Below, in pieces: positions 19,996-31,369 of a DNA stretch of 64,000 nucleotides. Position 1 is the first letter of the stretch. Each line of letters opens with the position of its first letter. The translations under genes were made by a program, and so were the position numbers. The notes beneath the pieces were generated by a model. The model saw nothing but the letters and a program-made list of their open reading frames with translations, made no database searches and was not told the origin of the DNA. The stretch is from positions 2,294,001-2,358,000 of the forward strand of contig JAJGBQ010000003.1 of NCBI GenBank assembly GCA_022457065.1, given 5' to 3'. The DNA is from Curvularia sp. ZM96 (taxonomy: Eukaryota > Ascomycota > Dothideomycetes > Pleosporales > Pleosporaceae).

Positions 19996-20291
19996 CGCAA
20001 GATTGTTCGATATATGTAAAGAAAAGTAACGCTGGGATTGATACTTTGTATACTGAATACTTAATCTCTTCTCTTCTCTAGTTTTACGTGATGTTATTGG
20101 TTATGCCAGTGAAGCCAAAGCCGGATAGAATATATGACTCGCCATATATGTATCTTACTATTGTTGATGAGCTAGCTTCACTACGCTCTTTGATAAGACA
20201 ACTTCTCTTATCTAGGTTGTATATAGCTCCAGTATTGAAGATTTAGAAATTGGAATTATTTTCTACGATTTACACAATGATCTAACTAGTA
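19996..20291. other. 3' flank of the orphan gene; no other gene seen
   Basis: AT-rich, with no convincing gene. It ends at a TA where repeat R2 begins. Confidence 0.35.
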
Positions 20292-20425
20292 ACCTCCCCC
20301 CCCTGCGAAGCGAAAGACCCCTGCGTCGCGATAAGAACGACAGGTACCTTAACTTTGCACCAGCTTAGCCCTTTCTCTACAGCGTAGTCGTATTCAAGAA
20401 CCTTGCAGCATTATCTTTAAGTAAC
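20292..20425 (+). repeat. Dispersed repeat terminus R2, copy 2
   Basis: ACCTCCCCCCCCCTGCG directly after TA, collinear with copy 1 at 3628 for about 130 bp. It is followed at about 20428 by TAACGTCCGACCC, which resembles the end motif of the R1/MITE families, so two element ends may abut here. Confidence 0.6.
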
Positions 20426-20639
20426 GTCCGACCCTGTGGGTCGAACATCCCCCCGCAACGAACCACGAACATTGATTAACCATTTTATGCCCACGTTACA
20501 CAATTATGCAAAGTCAGATTAATAAGCTAATATTCTTTACATCTATCTCTATCCATCGCAACCTCTATATAGTAAAATTACAACGGTGTAGCTTGTATTC
20601 TTAAGCCTCTTTTCTTTTACATAGAAGCTATAATAACAA

Positions 20640-23483
20640 GGCTGCTGAGATTTGTCCCCAAGGTTTTGAGATTTGTCCCCAAGATGAGATTTGTCCCCAA
20701 CGCTAGCTCTATCTTCACTAGCGCCAAATATATTACAGTATTCTATTCTTTTAGGCATAGCCACGTGTGAAGGGGGCTGCACTTGATCACGTATATTGTT
20801 AGACCTATTGTCTACTAACACCGTCGTCTCTTACGTGGGCCAAGGCTTTTCCAGGCTTCGGAAGCCGCCACTGCTGCAGCACGCTTAGGCCGCGGCGTGG
20901 GTACATCTTCACGCTCAGCAGGTGCGTTCTAAGCATCAACTTGTGCGAATCTCTCAGTATAGAAAGCTTCTATGTCTCCAAAGTGATAGTTCCAAGCCAT
21001 AGTTGGTGTACAAGAAGCGAAGAGTCCTTGCGTGGCAAGAGCCATATTCCGCGCCTCCACAAGTTCTGCAGGATCCTCCTCCTGCCCAGTCTCTGCTAGA
21101 AAGTTGGTAGCTGACATCATATCATTACACTGATACAGAACAGGTTGAGATCGTCGACTCTCAATGTCAGCCAGAAACTCTTCTAGCGTTGGAGGTCTCC
21201 AGACAGGAGACGGAGCCATGGTCACTGATACAGCGACAGCCACAGGCGGGGATGAACGAGGAGATGTAAGAGAAGGTAAAGGAGCAGGTGCTGGAATTGA
21301 CACTGATATACAGGTGGTCACAGGACCCGCGCCTGGTAAAGATGTCGGAACTAAAACGGTGACTAAAGTACTGACTTCCTGCAGAGCTTCGGCTAGTGTT
21401 TGACCCTGGGGTTCAAGATAAGGCTGATAGCGAGGAATAGAAGGTGGCACAGGTCGTTCGAAAGCTGAGGGGTCTCGACGAGTGGATGCTTCATTTCTCC
21501 TCGGCGCCCCCCTTGTTTGAGCTACAAGGGGCTCTAGAACAGACTAGTATGGCCTAGGGGATAGGAACACCGAAGGTCCTTGCTCGCGTTAATAGCGCCA
21601 GTGATCATCATAGAGATAGTTTAGTCGTAGTGTAGATTTAGCAGCTATCACTTCTTGCAGCGTATGGCGGCATAGAAGACCATTGGTTTTCTCAAAGAGG
21701 CCTGAGCAAGGATGCCCACCACGACGCTGGCTTTGCTCTTTCTGGCGCAGCAAGTCCTGTTGCCTAATCCGCTCGATAGCTAGTGGTGTGAGGACATCAT
21801 GGATCCCGTGAGGTAGGAAGGGCATTGACTCAAGCTTGTGCTAAAATTTAGTGCTGTGTTTAGAAGAAGCGATCTCCTTTTTGTACTTGTTATATTGGCT
21901 CTTAACCATCTGCTCGATCCTCTCAACAACACGAAGTAAGTCACCTGTTGAAGTCATAAGATAGTCCTTTAAGACCTTATGCATTCCTTCAATAGGTGAA
22001 CTTGTAATCGTGCTGTAGTGTCGGTGGTGAGAAGTCCATGCAGCCGCCCACTCCATACGTGTTAGGTATTGGCTTTCTTGCAGGTACCTGCAGAGTTCTG
22101 GCTGGTGGCTGTAGTCTTTAATTAAATCATTCCATTTAAATTGGAACTCTAATGGCCTCTTTGCGTAGACTAGCTGCTCTAGTTAGCTAAGGGCTATATA
22201 GTATAACTAGCGTCGGCTTAAAGTGCTTGTAAAAACTAGGGCTAGTATACCTGAGTCCAGCGTTTCATAAATAATTTCCTTTGATCGATAATTCTCTACT
22301 TTGCCTCTTTCGTTACACCGTCAGCATCTCGCCATGTTTGCTAAGCTTTTGTCTGAACGTTCTTGTTGATATGCCATACGCATAAGAGCTGAGGAACTCC
22401 TGGGAGCAGCGAGCGTGCTGACGTTTTTAAAGCTTCTTCCTGATCGCTAATGAATACACGCGGTTGTTGCACGCCAGTCTTGTGTAGGAAATTTGCGATC
22501 GCCCAATAGTAGTCTGTATATGTCTCGTTGCTAAGAAAGCAGAAGCCTGCAGAGAAGAATGTCTGCAGATTAGTGCAGCCAAGAATATGTAGTAGAGGGA
22601 GTTTGTATTTGTTAGTTCGATATGTGCAATCCATTAACAAGACGTCAGGGTTTGCTAGCAGAAGCTCAACCTGCTTCTGGTGGGTGAAGAAGAGGTTCTG
22701 AATGCGATCATTGCCATCCTTCTTAACTGCAAAGATCCAGTCGGCCGTGGATAGATCGTCCAGTAGTGTCTCAACTGGGCTTCTTCCATTGAGGTGCTTT
22801 TCCCTGATAGCCTTCCTCTCGCTGCGAATATCAGTGGCAGATATTAGGGTATCTTGATCTTCTCTCTGGATAGCAGCTAGTATCTGCATGGGCCGCACGC
22901 CAGCATGGGTCATTGATTTTATAACTTCCTTTTGTGCTGGTGTACGTCTGCGGTAGACATTGTGCGCGCTCGAGTTGATTGACTGGGGATGGTTGTGGTC
23001 CTTGTTCTGTACTTCTAGTTTCCATTGATTGCTGTGCTTTATCCTGAAGATAACAAGCTTAAAAGGACATCCTGTTGAGCGTGTGCTTGTGCTTAGAACC
23101 TTTGCAGTCGACTGGTAGTTGTTCCTAAAGCGATCGCAGTGGTAGTAGTAACGTGTTTTAATAGCTGAGTTGTGAGGCCAACTCCGTTTAAGGACGAAGC
23201 CGTAGCCATGCTGCATGCCGTGCGCTTTAAGCGCGCTGTATGCTTCTTCATAGGAACCGTAGAGCTGGTCTAGAGGAGGTGTAATGTCGCCCATGTTGTT
23301 CAAGAACAAGAAAATAAGCTAGATAGCTACGTTTTTCGATGAGCGTTTACCTGCAGTAGATATCTAGTGATGTTGCGGATATGGCGGATTCGAAGATTAC
23401 GCACTAAGCTAAGTTGGAGAGAAAGTTTACACTAGCACTAGCGTTGGGGACAAATCTCATCTTGGGGACAAATCTCAGCAGCC
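20640..23483 (-). mobile_element. FAR1/MULE-type DNA transposon, broken
   Basis: Ends are inverted and internally repetitive. The left end 20640-20706 has three GAGATTTGTCCCCAA units, and the right end 23444-23483 has two in mirror orientation, each followed inward by CGCTAG. Between them a MULE transposase pseudogene lies on the minus strand. No matching 8-11 bp target duplication was visible outside the ends. Confidence 0.75.
20840..23309 (-). pseudogene. MULE transposase pseudogene (FAR1-like N-terminus)
   Basis: The N-terminal 322-aa frame (23309-22341) has a FAR1-like DNA-binding region (SYEEAYSALKAHGMQHGYGF, STRSTGCPFKLV, DHNHP) and the MULE core (LLMDCTYRTNKYKLPLLHI, VFISDQEEALKTSA, CVWHINKNVQTKA). 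It stops at a TAG where Gln is expected and continues as fragments at 22056-21841 (HHRHYSTITSSPIEGMHKVL), 21825-21589 and 21450-20929, ending in a basic tail (RPKRAAAVAASEAWKSLG). Several stops are CAG/CAA-to-TAG/TAA-like, suggesting RIP. A functional transposase cannot be produced. Confidence 0.75.
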
Positions 23484-23716
23484 TTCGTCGATATCGCATG
23501 TCGCTTGTACCTCCCTCTGTAGAGGAGATCAGCTCTGCAGCGCATATACAACTGGAGGAAGCTCCAATATTAGACAGATACTATTAGTATAATCTTAGCA
23601 CGTATTACGCTACTTTTTAGCAAGCAGAAGGCTAAGTTGGCGTTGTTGTAGCAGCCGTCGTGTTGGGCAGCTATTGTAGATTAATCGCAAACCAAGCAAC
23701 GCAGCAACAAATACTA
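23484..23716. other. Short intergenic spacer
   Basis: No gene seen between the MULE and repeat R1 copy A. Confidence 0.3.
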
Positions 23717-24985
23717 ACGTCCGTCCCTGGGTGGCGGGACACCCTACGTGATGGGACGCCACAGACAATCCCCGACATAACAATGTCAACAACAGATCAG
23801 AAGAATATATATTCTCGGAATAGCAGTCTTAGGCTGTGAAATCTAGTATGTGGTAATATCTTCCAGAGTTAGGTTTTACTTACCGTACAATACGACAATT
23901 TGGTATGAACGTCACGCAACCGCCTTGCTTTAGTTGGCAGTGGGTGCGTTAAAAGCTTATGCATCTTGTCGAAAGTCTGTTAACTTGTAGCTTGTTACAT
24001 TACTACCTTATCCCGAGCACTGCGCTTGAGCTCGAGGGGTTGTCATGCGTCTCTGCTAAATACAAGACCGCCTGCTAGAAGTGCTAGATGAGGAGGACCC
24101 GCGCACCTAGCTTAAAGCAGCTTAGCTGTAATCTATCGCTACATCTGTGGCTGTGTGGCTGTGTGGCTGTGCACCGCACTCGCCAAGCGCACTAGGACAC
24201 TCAGAAACCGGCTTGGATAAGGAGCAGGGCTAGGTTTGAAAGGCCCTGGCGTATAGCTCATGTCAACAAACACACCTAGCAGCGAAACCGCAATCAGCTT
24301 CTGACACAGCTATCGTGTAACTTCAAGATACAGTATGACGCACGACTACAGCTAACGCTAATGCTTGCATGTTGTAGGGATGAACTATCGCGCCGCCCTC
24401 TAGCTCCGCAGACCCGCCGTTAGTCCCTCGTCCGACCCACCACGTTCTCGTACGTCTCGAGCACATCGCAACCGATACATATACTAAGCAGTAGCCGGAT
24501 GTCGCTTTAGCTCGTTGAAGGCGGATATCATGAGTTTGAGTCTGGGCTTTAGCAAGTGGAGTGGCTGTAACTGGAGAATGCCGTCGTGGCAAGCATGTAC
24601 AAAGGTGGAAGGGTCCACATATCTTGGGGATACAGCTATCATACGGTCATACAGCGAACGGCCCCTTGCGTGAGCACTGCAATCATTAGGGTGGTGGAGA
24701 GGTGCTTCAGTTTGATCTCTGAGGTGATGAGGAGTTCGGATCGTCGATGATCATGAGCAGAGATCTGATGGTAGCTATGCTTAGTAAGGTACTACCGTAA
24801 CTTATCTAAGGCTGCATGCCGTCTTGTCATCGATAATGACCCTTATATCTCTTCGCAATACCATCCAGTGCCGACGTTCATGGCAAGGTCAGTGCTAGTG
24901 CGGGTCGGCCGTCCTCCCTGTTAGCAGTGGCGAGTTTGAAGTACTTATGCTCTATTTGCCTGCTGTAAAGACCCTTAATTATGTT
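23717..24985 (+). repeat. Dispersed repeat R1, copy A (about 1.27 kb)
   Basis: Starts after TA (23715-23716) with ACGTCCGTCCCTGGG and is collinear with copies at 59389-60565 and, inverted, about 28890-30272. The first 245 bp also match the left end of the pogo element at 8651, so these may be non-autonomous relatives. No intact frame. A short conserved peptide block (IKLKHLSTTLMIAVL-like, minus strand near 24720) recurs in all three copies, hinting at a decayed gene. Confidence 0.65.
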
Positions 24986-25360
24986 GTTGCTAAAACCCTT
25001 TTAGTAATCTCCCGAAGGCCCTTCTCTTTTCTTCTATTTCTGGGATGGGAAGCGCAGAGAAGATCAGCTGAGCCCAGCTGAGAATAATTGTGGAGCGGCC
25101 ACGTAGGCAGCAGATTGAACTACCCCGCCTTCGCAACACTGTCTGCGAACGAATACTTAACTTTAGCAAAATCACGACTGAAGTGAAAGTATCTTCGAGT
25201 AGAAGTTCTTTTATTACCTTCTATATCATATTGTTCACTACTTCAGTTAGGGTTGACGTTGTCCTTATGGTTTGCGAAAAGTGGGAGGATAGCCTGTTCG
25301 AGGTAGGCATGAACGGTAACTATACCTTATGATCTTAGCTAACTGTGCGGTTAGAGAGAA
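24986..25360. other. Intergenic; no gene recognised
   Basis: A short plus-strand frame at 25090-25332 is present but has no support beyond length. Confidence 0.3.
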
Positions 25361-26667
25361 GTAAGTGGGCCTGCGAATACTAGTATGTGAGGCTGTTGCT
25401 GATTCTGGCCCGTTTGGTGGTGTAGGATGTAAGTAGACCTGCGAATACTAGCATGCGAGGGTGCTGCTGATTTTGGCCTGTCTGGTGGTGTAGCGTGTAA
25501 GTTGACTTGCGAATACTAGTATGCGAGGGTGCTGCTGATTTTAGCCCGTCTGGTGGCGTAGGGGGTAAGTGGACCTGCAAATACTAGCATGCGAGGGTGC
25601 TGCTAATTCTGGCGCGTCTGGTCGTGTAGATGGTAAGTGGATCTGCGAATACCGGCATACGATACTGCTGCTGATTCTGGCCTGTCTGGTGGTGTAGAAT
25701 GTAAGTGGACCTGCAGATAGTGCCATGCGAGGGTGCTGCTGATTCTGACACGTCTGATGGTGTAGGCTGTAAGTGGACCTGCGAATACCGGCATGCGAGG
25801 GTGCTGCTGATTTTAGCCCGTCTGGTGGTGTAGTACGTAAGTGGATCTGCGAATACCGGCATACGATACTGCTACTGATTTTGGCTCGTCTGGTGGTGTA
25901 GGATGTAAGTGGACCTGCAAATGCTGGCATGCGAGGCTGCTGCTGATTCTGGCGCGTCTGGTGGTGTAGATTGTAAGTGGACCTGCGAATGCCGGTATGC
26001 GAGGGTGCTACTGATTCTGGGATGTCTGTTTATGTAGATTGTAAGTGGACCTGGGAATGCCGGCATGCGAGGGTGCTGCTGATTCTGGCCTGTCTGGTGG
26101 TGTAGGATGTAGGTGGACCTAAAAATACCGGCATGCGAGGGTGCTGCTGATTCTGGCGCGTCTGGTGGTGTAGGATGTAAGTGGACCTGCGAATACTAGC
26201 ATGCGAGGGTGCTGCTGATTTTGGCCTATCTGGTGGTGTAGAATGTAAGTGGACCTGCAAATGCTGGAATGCTAGGGTGCTGCTGATTCTGGCCTGTCTG
26301 GTGATGTAGATTGTAAGTAGATCTACGAATACTAGCATGCGAGGGTGCTGCTGATTCTGGCGCGTCTGGTGGTGTAGTACGTAAGTAGACCTATAAATAC
26401 TGGTATGCGAGGGTGCTGCTGATTCTGGCACGTCTGGTGGTGCAGTACGTAAGTGGATCTGCAAATACTAGCATGCGAGGGTGCTACTGATTCTGGCACG
26501 TCTGGTCGTGTAGATGGTAAGTGGATCTGCGAATACCGGCATACGATACTGCTACTGATTTTGGCTCGTCTGGTGGTGTAGGATGTAAGTGGACCTGCAA
26601 ATGCTGGCATGCGAGGCTGCTGCTGATTCTGGCGCGTCTGGTGGTGTAGATTGTAAGTGGACCTACG
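25361..26667. repeat. 68-bp minisatellite array, about 19 units
   Basis: GTAAGTGGACCTGCGAATAC recurs every 68 bp from 25361 to 26667, with the unit also containing GCATGCGAGGGTGCTGCTG and CTGGTGGTGTAG. Units differ by scattered substitutions. Some variants recur in blocks (for instance CATACGATACTGCT units at about 25660, 25860 and 26540), showing duplication of multi-unit segments. The minus strand has long overlapping open frames in all three phases, because the unit lacks stops. These are not treated as genes. Confidence 0.9.
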
Positions 26668-26773
26668 GAAGTCCATCCTTGAGTAAGTATTAATACGAAT
26701 GTAGCTCGACGGCTGGCGCCATGACTTCGACAACAACTTCGCCCTAAGATCCTTCAAGAGCTTACTATCAAGC

Positions 26774-28694
26774 GTGCTACCGATTCCTCTTGCCCCAGTC
26801 CAGTGTTGTACTTGCTGTACTTCCATTGTGGCTGCTCGTTGCAACATTAATCTTTCCGAAGTCAATGTTGCTGAAAAACATTGTCAAGTCTGCGCTCTGC
26901 TGCTCCGTGCAGTTCGTGCAGTTAAAACGCACTACGATTATGACAAACGTAATGCTCAAATCGTTCGGGAAGGGTCAGCGTTGAAAATAGGAAGCGAAGG
27001 ACCTCGAATCCTTCGACTATGTTCTGATTTAGGTTAGTATCTTCAATTCACACGCACCATACAGAGCCGTTACTAATTATATATCTTTACCGCAGGATCT
27101 TCGGCTGCCCTTGGTAATGACATCAAGGTCAGCTTTCCATTCTTACCCGAACCTGATAGTCCCGCACGTTTTGCGCTACTTAGTTCATGGCTTCGCTGGT
27201 GTGACAAGTCCCATGTTTGCAACAGCCATTCCGTGACAGCATTGCCAACTAGGCTTATCTACGTTGGAGACCCCAATCCGGATGCCCTGCGTCTCTGCTG
27301 TCCCAAGGGAAAGGATAGAATGAAATACGTTGCGCTGTCCCACTGTTGGGGTAAACTCACTAAAGAGAGGAAGCGTGAATTCTGCACAGCCGACGAGAAT
27401 ATTGACGCACGACTGAAAGGGTTCAGTTTCTCTGAGCTACCAAAGACATTCCGGGACGCAGTCCGAGTAACCCGGGAACTAGGCATCCAATACCTCTGGA
27501 TCGACTCACTCTGTATCATCCAGTGGAACCAGACAGATTGGAAGCACGAGGCCAAGCGTATGGAAGATGTTTTCGCTTCGGCCTACTGCACAATCGCTGC
27601 AACTTCGGCTGTCGATTCGGAAGCTGGATTCCTTGAGCGGAACATAAGCAGCGAGTATGTTTATGCTCAGGACGCCTCGGCCCGGCGATTCTATGTCTGC
27701 GCCGATACGGATAATTCTAACAACTCTGTTGATGTAGACGATTTCGACGAGCATGTAGAGAAGGCTCGGCTCAACACGCGAGCATGGGTAATGCAAGAAA
27801 GGGTTTTGTCACGACGAACGATCCATTTCAGCGACAAGCAAATGTTCTGGGAATGTGGTGAGGGGGTGTATTGCGAAACACTTACTATACTGAAATGGTA
27901 AGAGCTCAACAATATTTGTCAACCCGATATCTTCCTAATGGGTATTTCTCAGCTCTTCCCGAAGGAATTTCTTTATACTCGATCCAAACTTCCCCAAGCG
28001 GCTCCTCCAATCAGGCGACCGACGTACCATCGAATTTGTTCACTTTCTTTTGGAGAACTACTCGAAGCGTGACCTGACAAAGGACACGGACAGATGTGTT
28101 GCACTCTCCGGACTAGAGGCCCGTATTGCACGCGCTAGTGGGTGTGAAAGCAGATATGGCACCCTTCAGCGATACCGTCACAGGAGTCTCCTATGGCAGC
28201 GGTCTGACAGGGAGAAGACGAAGCAGATTGGGTACGAAACACAGGTCGTGCCATCGTGGTCCTGGATGGCATATGGCGGAGGCATTCAGTTCATGGACAT
28301 TCCTTTTGGCGATGTGGATTGGAATGGCAAACTCCGATTTAATGAGCACAAGTATGTATTCAATATCTTCAAGAGTAAGGGAAAAAGTGCTATGGTCACC
28401 GACATCGGAGTTTTCCGGAATTGTAGCCTGGAACAAAGGGATATGAGCTACGCCATCTTGGACTCGAGCAATGCAGAAAGAGGGCAGATCTGGTATGATA
28501 CCGAAGCGAGCGGAGACCTTTATACCGAGCGGTGTGTTGTCTTAGGGAGGAATTCTCGTGAAGATGAGTATCGGAAGTACTACATATTGGTTGTCAGACG
28601 GACTAATAGAGGTGGCAAGTATAGGAGGATTGGAGTGGGTTGGATTCAGAGTGACTACGTAGCGAGACAGAGGCTCAACGTGAAAGTTGTTTGA
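26774..28694 (+). CDS. HET-domain (heterokaryon incompatibility) protein; start unresolved
   Basis: Exons up to 27032, 27096-27897 and 27953-28694 join in frame. Introns are 63 and 55 nt; donors are GTTAGT and GTAAGA, acceptors CGCAG and TCTCAG. Exon 1 has a cysteine-containing N-terminal segment (EKHCQVCALLLRAV). Exon 2 has the HET hallmarks YVALSHCWGK, FRDAVRVTRELGIQYLWIDS, SAYCTIAATSA and TRAWVMQERVLSRRTIHF. Exon 3 has LDPNFPKRLLQSGDR, TDRCVALSGLEARIA and PSWSWMAY, then a beta-rich C-terminus. HET proteins trigger cell death after fusion of unlike strains. No ATG lies in frame before a stop at 26702-26704, just right of the minisatellite. The first exon may be missing or rearranged, or initiation may be upstream through another intron. 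Confidence 0.8.
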
Positions 28695-28889
28695 ACGACT
28701 TCGCACTTGAAACTCTGGCGGAGTGACCCATGGCTAGGTTTAATGTTAAGTTATGAGTTGTGGCCTGCATTTGTTTGGTCGCAGTCGGACGTGTCTAAAG
28801 CTCCTTGCCAAGAATGCTGCCTGGGGTAATTCACAGCAGTTTTGCCACATGCTTAGCTATGGCGAATTCATATACACCGAACGGTTTAG
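28695..28889. other. 3' flank of the HET gene
   Basis: No gene seen; repeat R1 copy B begins near 28890. Confidence 0.3.
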
Positions 28890-30272
28890 AGGCAGGATAT
28901 TTAGCGGTATTTATAGCAGGTGAATTAAAGCATAAATACTTTAAACTCGCCACCGCCAGCAGGGAGGATAGCCGACCCGCTCTGGCCAGGACCTTGCCAT
29001 GGACGTCCGCACTGGATGGCATTGCGAAGAGATATAAGGGCCATTATCCATGACAAGACGGCATGCAGCCTGAGATAGCGTAGTACCTTACCAAGCATAG
29101 CTACCATCAAACCTCTGCTCTACCCTACCAAGCGCTCATGAGCATCGACGGCCCAAACGCCTCATCACCCCCAAAGATCAAACTGAAGCACCTCTCCACC
29201 ACCCTAATGATTGCAGTGCTCATGCAAGGAGCCATCCGCTGTATGACCGTACGACCACTGTATCCTCAGGATATGCAGAGCCTTTCCACCTTTGTACGTG
29301 CGTGCAACGACAACGTTCTTCTAGTGACACGCACTCCGCTTACCGAAGCGTAGATTCGGACCTTGGTACTCTCTACCATGCCAGTCTGTGTCCGCTGCCA
29401 TGCCCGCTGTGTAAGACCGGCCCACCCTATCCTATAGACGCCTCCTAACTCCTTGTATTCCCTTTCAATGAGCTGAAGCGACATGCAACTATCGCTTGGT
29501 ATAGGTATCGGTTGCGATGTGCTCGAGAACGACGAGGTCGTGGTGGGTCGGACGAGGGATCAACGGCGGGTCTGCGGAGCTGGAGGGCGGCGCGACGGTT
29601 TATCTCTATGGCATAGAAGCTTTCGCGTTAGCTATCGTCGTGCGTTGCACTGTGTCTCGAAGCTGCACGATGGCTGCATCAGAGGCTGATTGTGGTTTCA
29701 CTGCTAGGCGTGTTCGTTGGCATGAGCTTTACAGCACGGCCTTCAAGCTAGCCCTGCTCCCAATCCGAGCCGGTTTTTGGCGGTTCTGGAGCGCTTGGCA
29801 ACGTGTCGAACAGCCACACAGCCACACAGCCACAGATGTAGCGTTAGCAGCGGTAGATTACAGCTAAGCTGCTTTGAGCTAGCTGTGCGGGTCTTCTCCA
29901 TCAGGCCCTTGTCGCAGGCGGTCTTGCACTTAGCACAGAAACACAACAACGTCTCGAGCTCAAGCGCAGTGCTCGGGATAGGATGGTGATATAACGAGCT
30001 GTAATCTGACAGAATTTCGACATGATGCATGAGCTTCCGGCGCATCCACTGCCAGCGAAAGCGAGGCGGTCGCGCGACGCTCATAGCAAATTGTCGTATT
30101 GCACGGTAAGCAGAACTTATTTCTAAAAGACATCTGGAGAGAATGGAGTTTGTAGCTTAAGCCTACTATTCCGAGAATATCTATTCCCCTGACCCGTTGT
30201 TGAGTTTGCTATGTTAGGGATTGTCTGTGGCGTCCCGTCACGCAGGGTGTCCAGCTACGCAGGGACGGACGT
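28890..30272 (-). repeat. Dispersed repeat R1, copy B (about 1.4 kb, inverted)
   Basis: The right end GGGACGGACGT lies directly before TA (30273-30274), and the body is the reverse complement of copy A through the AAACTCGCCACCGCC...GGAGGATAGCCGACCC region. It contains the same decayed coding block (SIDGPNASSPPKIKLKHLS; 29139-29195). It abuts the 3' flank of the HET gene. Confidence 0.65.
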
Positions 30273-30309
30273 TATGTAATTTTAGGGTACATATTGTAAT
30301 ATAGCTAGA

Positions 30310-30444
30310 GAATTACTTATAGCTAGTGCTATAAGGTTCTTGACTACGAATATCTTGTAGAGAAAGGGCGAAGCTGAAGCAAAGTCGAAGTACCTGTCGT
30401 TCCTATCGCGACGCAGGGGTCTTTCGCTACGCAGGGGGGGAGGT
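30310..30444 (-). repeat. Dispersed repeat terminus R2, copy 3 (inverted)
   Basis: Ends GCAGGGGGGGAGGT directly before TA at 30445-30446 and reads inward as AGCGAAAGACCCCTGCGTCG on the minus strand, about 130 bp collinear with copies 1 and 2. Confidence 0.65.
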
Positions 30445-30846
30445 TAGAGGTCAAAAAGGCCTTCGCCGTTCAGGATCGATTCGTTCTATGTGAAAATTTC
30501 TGGTCTAGGGACGGAACGTTAGACCAGAGCTATGGATGACACGTTTGGAAAGTCGTTCTCAAAAGCTCACCAACTCCGTGGTGTCTCTTTGAGCTCATTC
30601 ATAGCTTCCATCTCCCTCTCCGTAGTCATGTTCCTACTGGAGGTCTTTCTGTTCCTCACAATCCGCACACGCCTCCCCAATCTCTAGTAAGCTCGACACG
30701 TTCTCTCTACCATTATACCGATTATCACAGTTAAATTTTATCCACACTGATCTAGAGCTTAACCTACGCGCCTTCGTGCTTGCTTACGGATGCGCTTCCT
30801 GTCGGCTGATAACGCTCGCTTGTTCTGTAAATAGCTTCTTTAGGCT
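30445..30846. other. Intergenic; no gene seen
   Basis: No recognised gene. GGGACGGAACGTTAGA near 30501 resembles an R1/MITE end but has no partner. Confidence 0.3.
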
Positions 30847-30891
30847 TAGCGTAACAAGCAGAAGCACTTTGAAGTGTCGTGCTTGTTACGC
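30847..30891. repeat. 45-bp perfect-stem hairpin
   Basis: AGCGTAACAAGCA is mirrored exactly by TGCTTGTTACGCT, and the loop contains a second small stem (CACTT/AAGTG). No T-run follows, so it is not called a terminator. Confidence 0.6.
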
Positions 30892-30928
30892 TAGTCTTTT
30901 TCTAGTTAGGAGAGAACTTTGCCACTTA

Positions 30929-31059
30929 ACGTGCCGTGCATCCCTTCGTGACGGACATCCAGTGTGCCAGAACTGACCAATCAGTTCACTTAAATCACAA
31001 ACTTCTTGCAATTGGTCAGTTCCAGCATACTTGGATGTCCGTCACGGAGGGACGCACGT
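30929..31059. mobile_element. MITE, 131 bp, inverted ends with TA target
   Basis: ACGTGCCGTGCATCCC on the left mirrors GGGACGCACGT on the right. The stem continues with GTGACGGACATCCA and ACTGACCAAT on both sides, close to 50 bp in all. TA flanks at 30927-30928 and 31060-31061. Confidence 0.8.
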
Positions 31060-31191
31060 TAAATAGTTAAGCGCTTGCACCACGGAGCGCAGCCCCTTAC
31101 ATACTGCATCTTTCAAAAATGTGCGCGGATTTGTCTCTCTACAGCGCTTGCCGGAAGTCTGGATAAAAGGCGTCCCGCTACGCAGGGAATG

Positions 31192-31320
31192 TGTAAGCAG
31201 TTGTGGGTGTAGAAAGGTATTGTCGTCTTGTCTTGTATATGATGCTGAGAGCAAGTTTAAATACAGCGTTATTAGTCAGTGGGTAACCACGTGACCATAC
31301 ATGGTACTTCTAGGCTTACA
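31192..31320 (+). mobile_element. Solo-LTR-like element, 129 bp, copy 1, TSD GAATG
   Basis: Starts TGTAAGCAGTTGTG, ends GGCTTACA, and is flanked by a perfect 5-bp direct repeat GAATG (31187-31191 and 31321-31325). A second copy lies at 56961-57082 with its own 5-bp duplication. TG...CA ends plus a 5-bp duplication are the mark of LTR-retrotransposon integration. At about 125 bp this would be a very short LTR, as in TRIM-type elements. The shared core includes GGGTAACCACGTGAC. Confidence 0.8.
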
Positions 31321-31369
31321 GAATGATATTAGATAGCAAAGCTATAATACACTTTCGCTAAGACTACAA

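Noticed and set aside
20549..20821. 90-aa frame with GDKSHLGDKSQNLGDKSQ repeats
   Set aside because: It is a translation of the MULE terminal repeats (GAGATTTGTCCCCAA units).
25380..26865. Long overlapping minus-strand frames (60-177 aa)
   Set aside because: They are translations of a 68-bp minisatellite whose unit lacks stops; the period is not a multiple of three, so all phases look alike.
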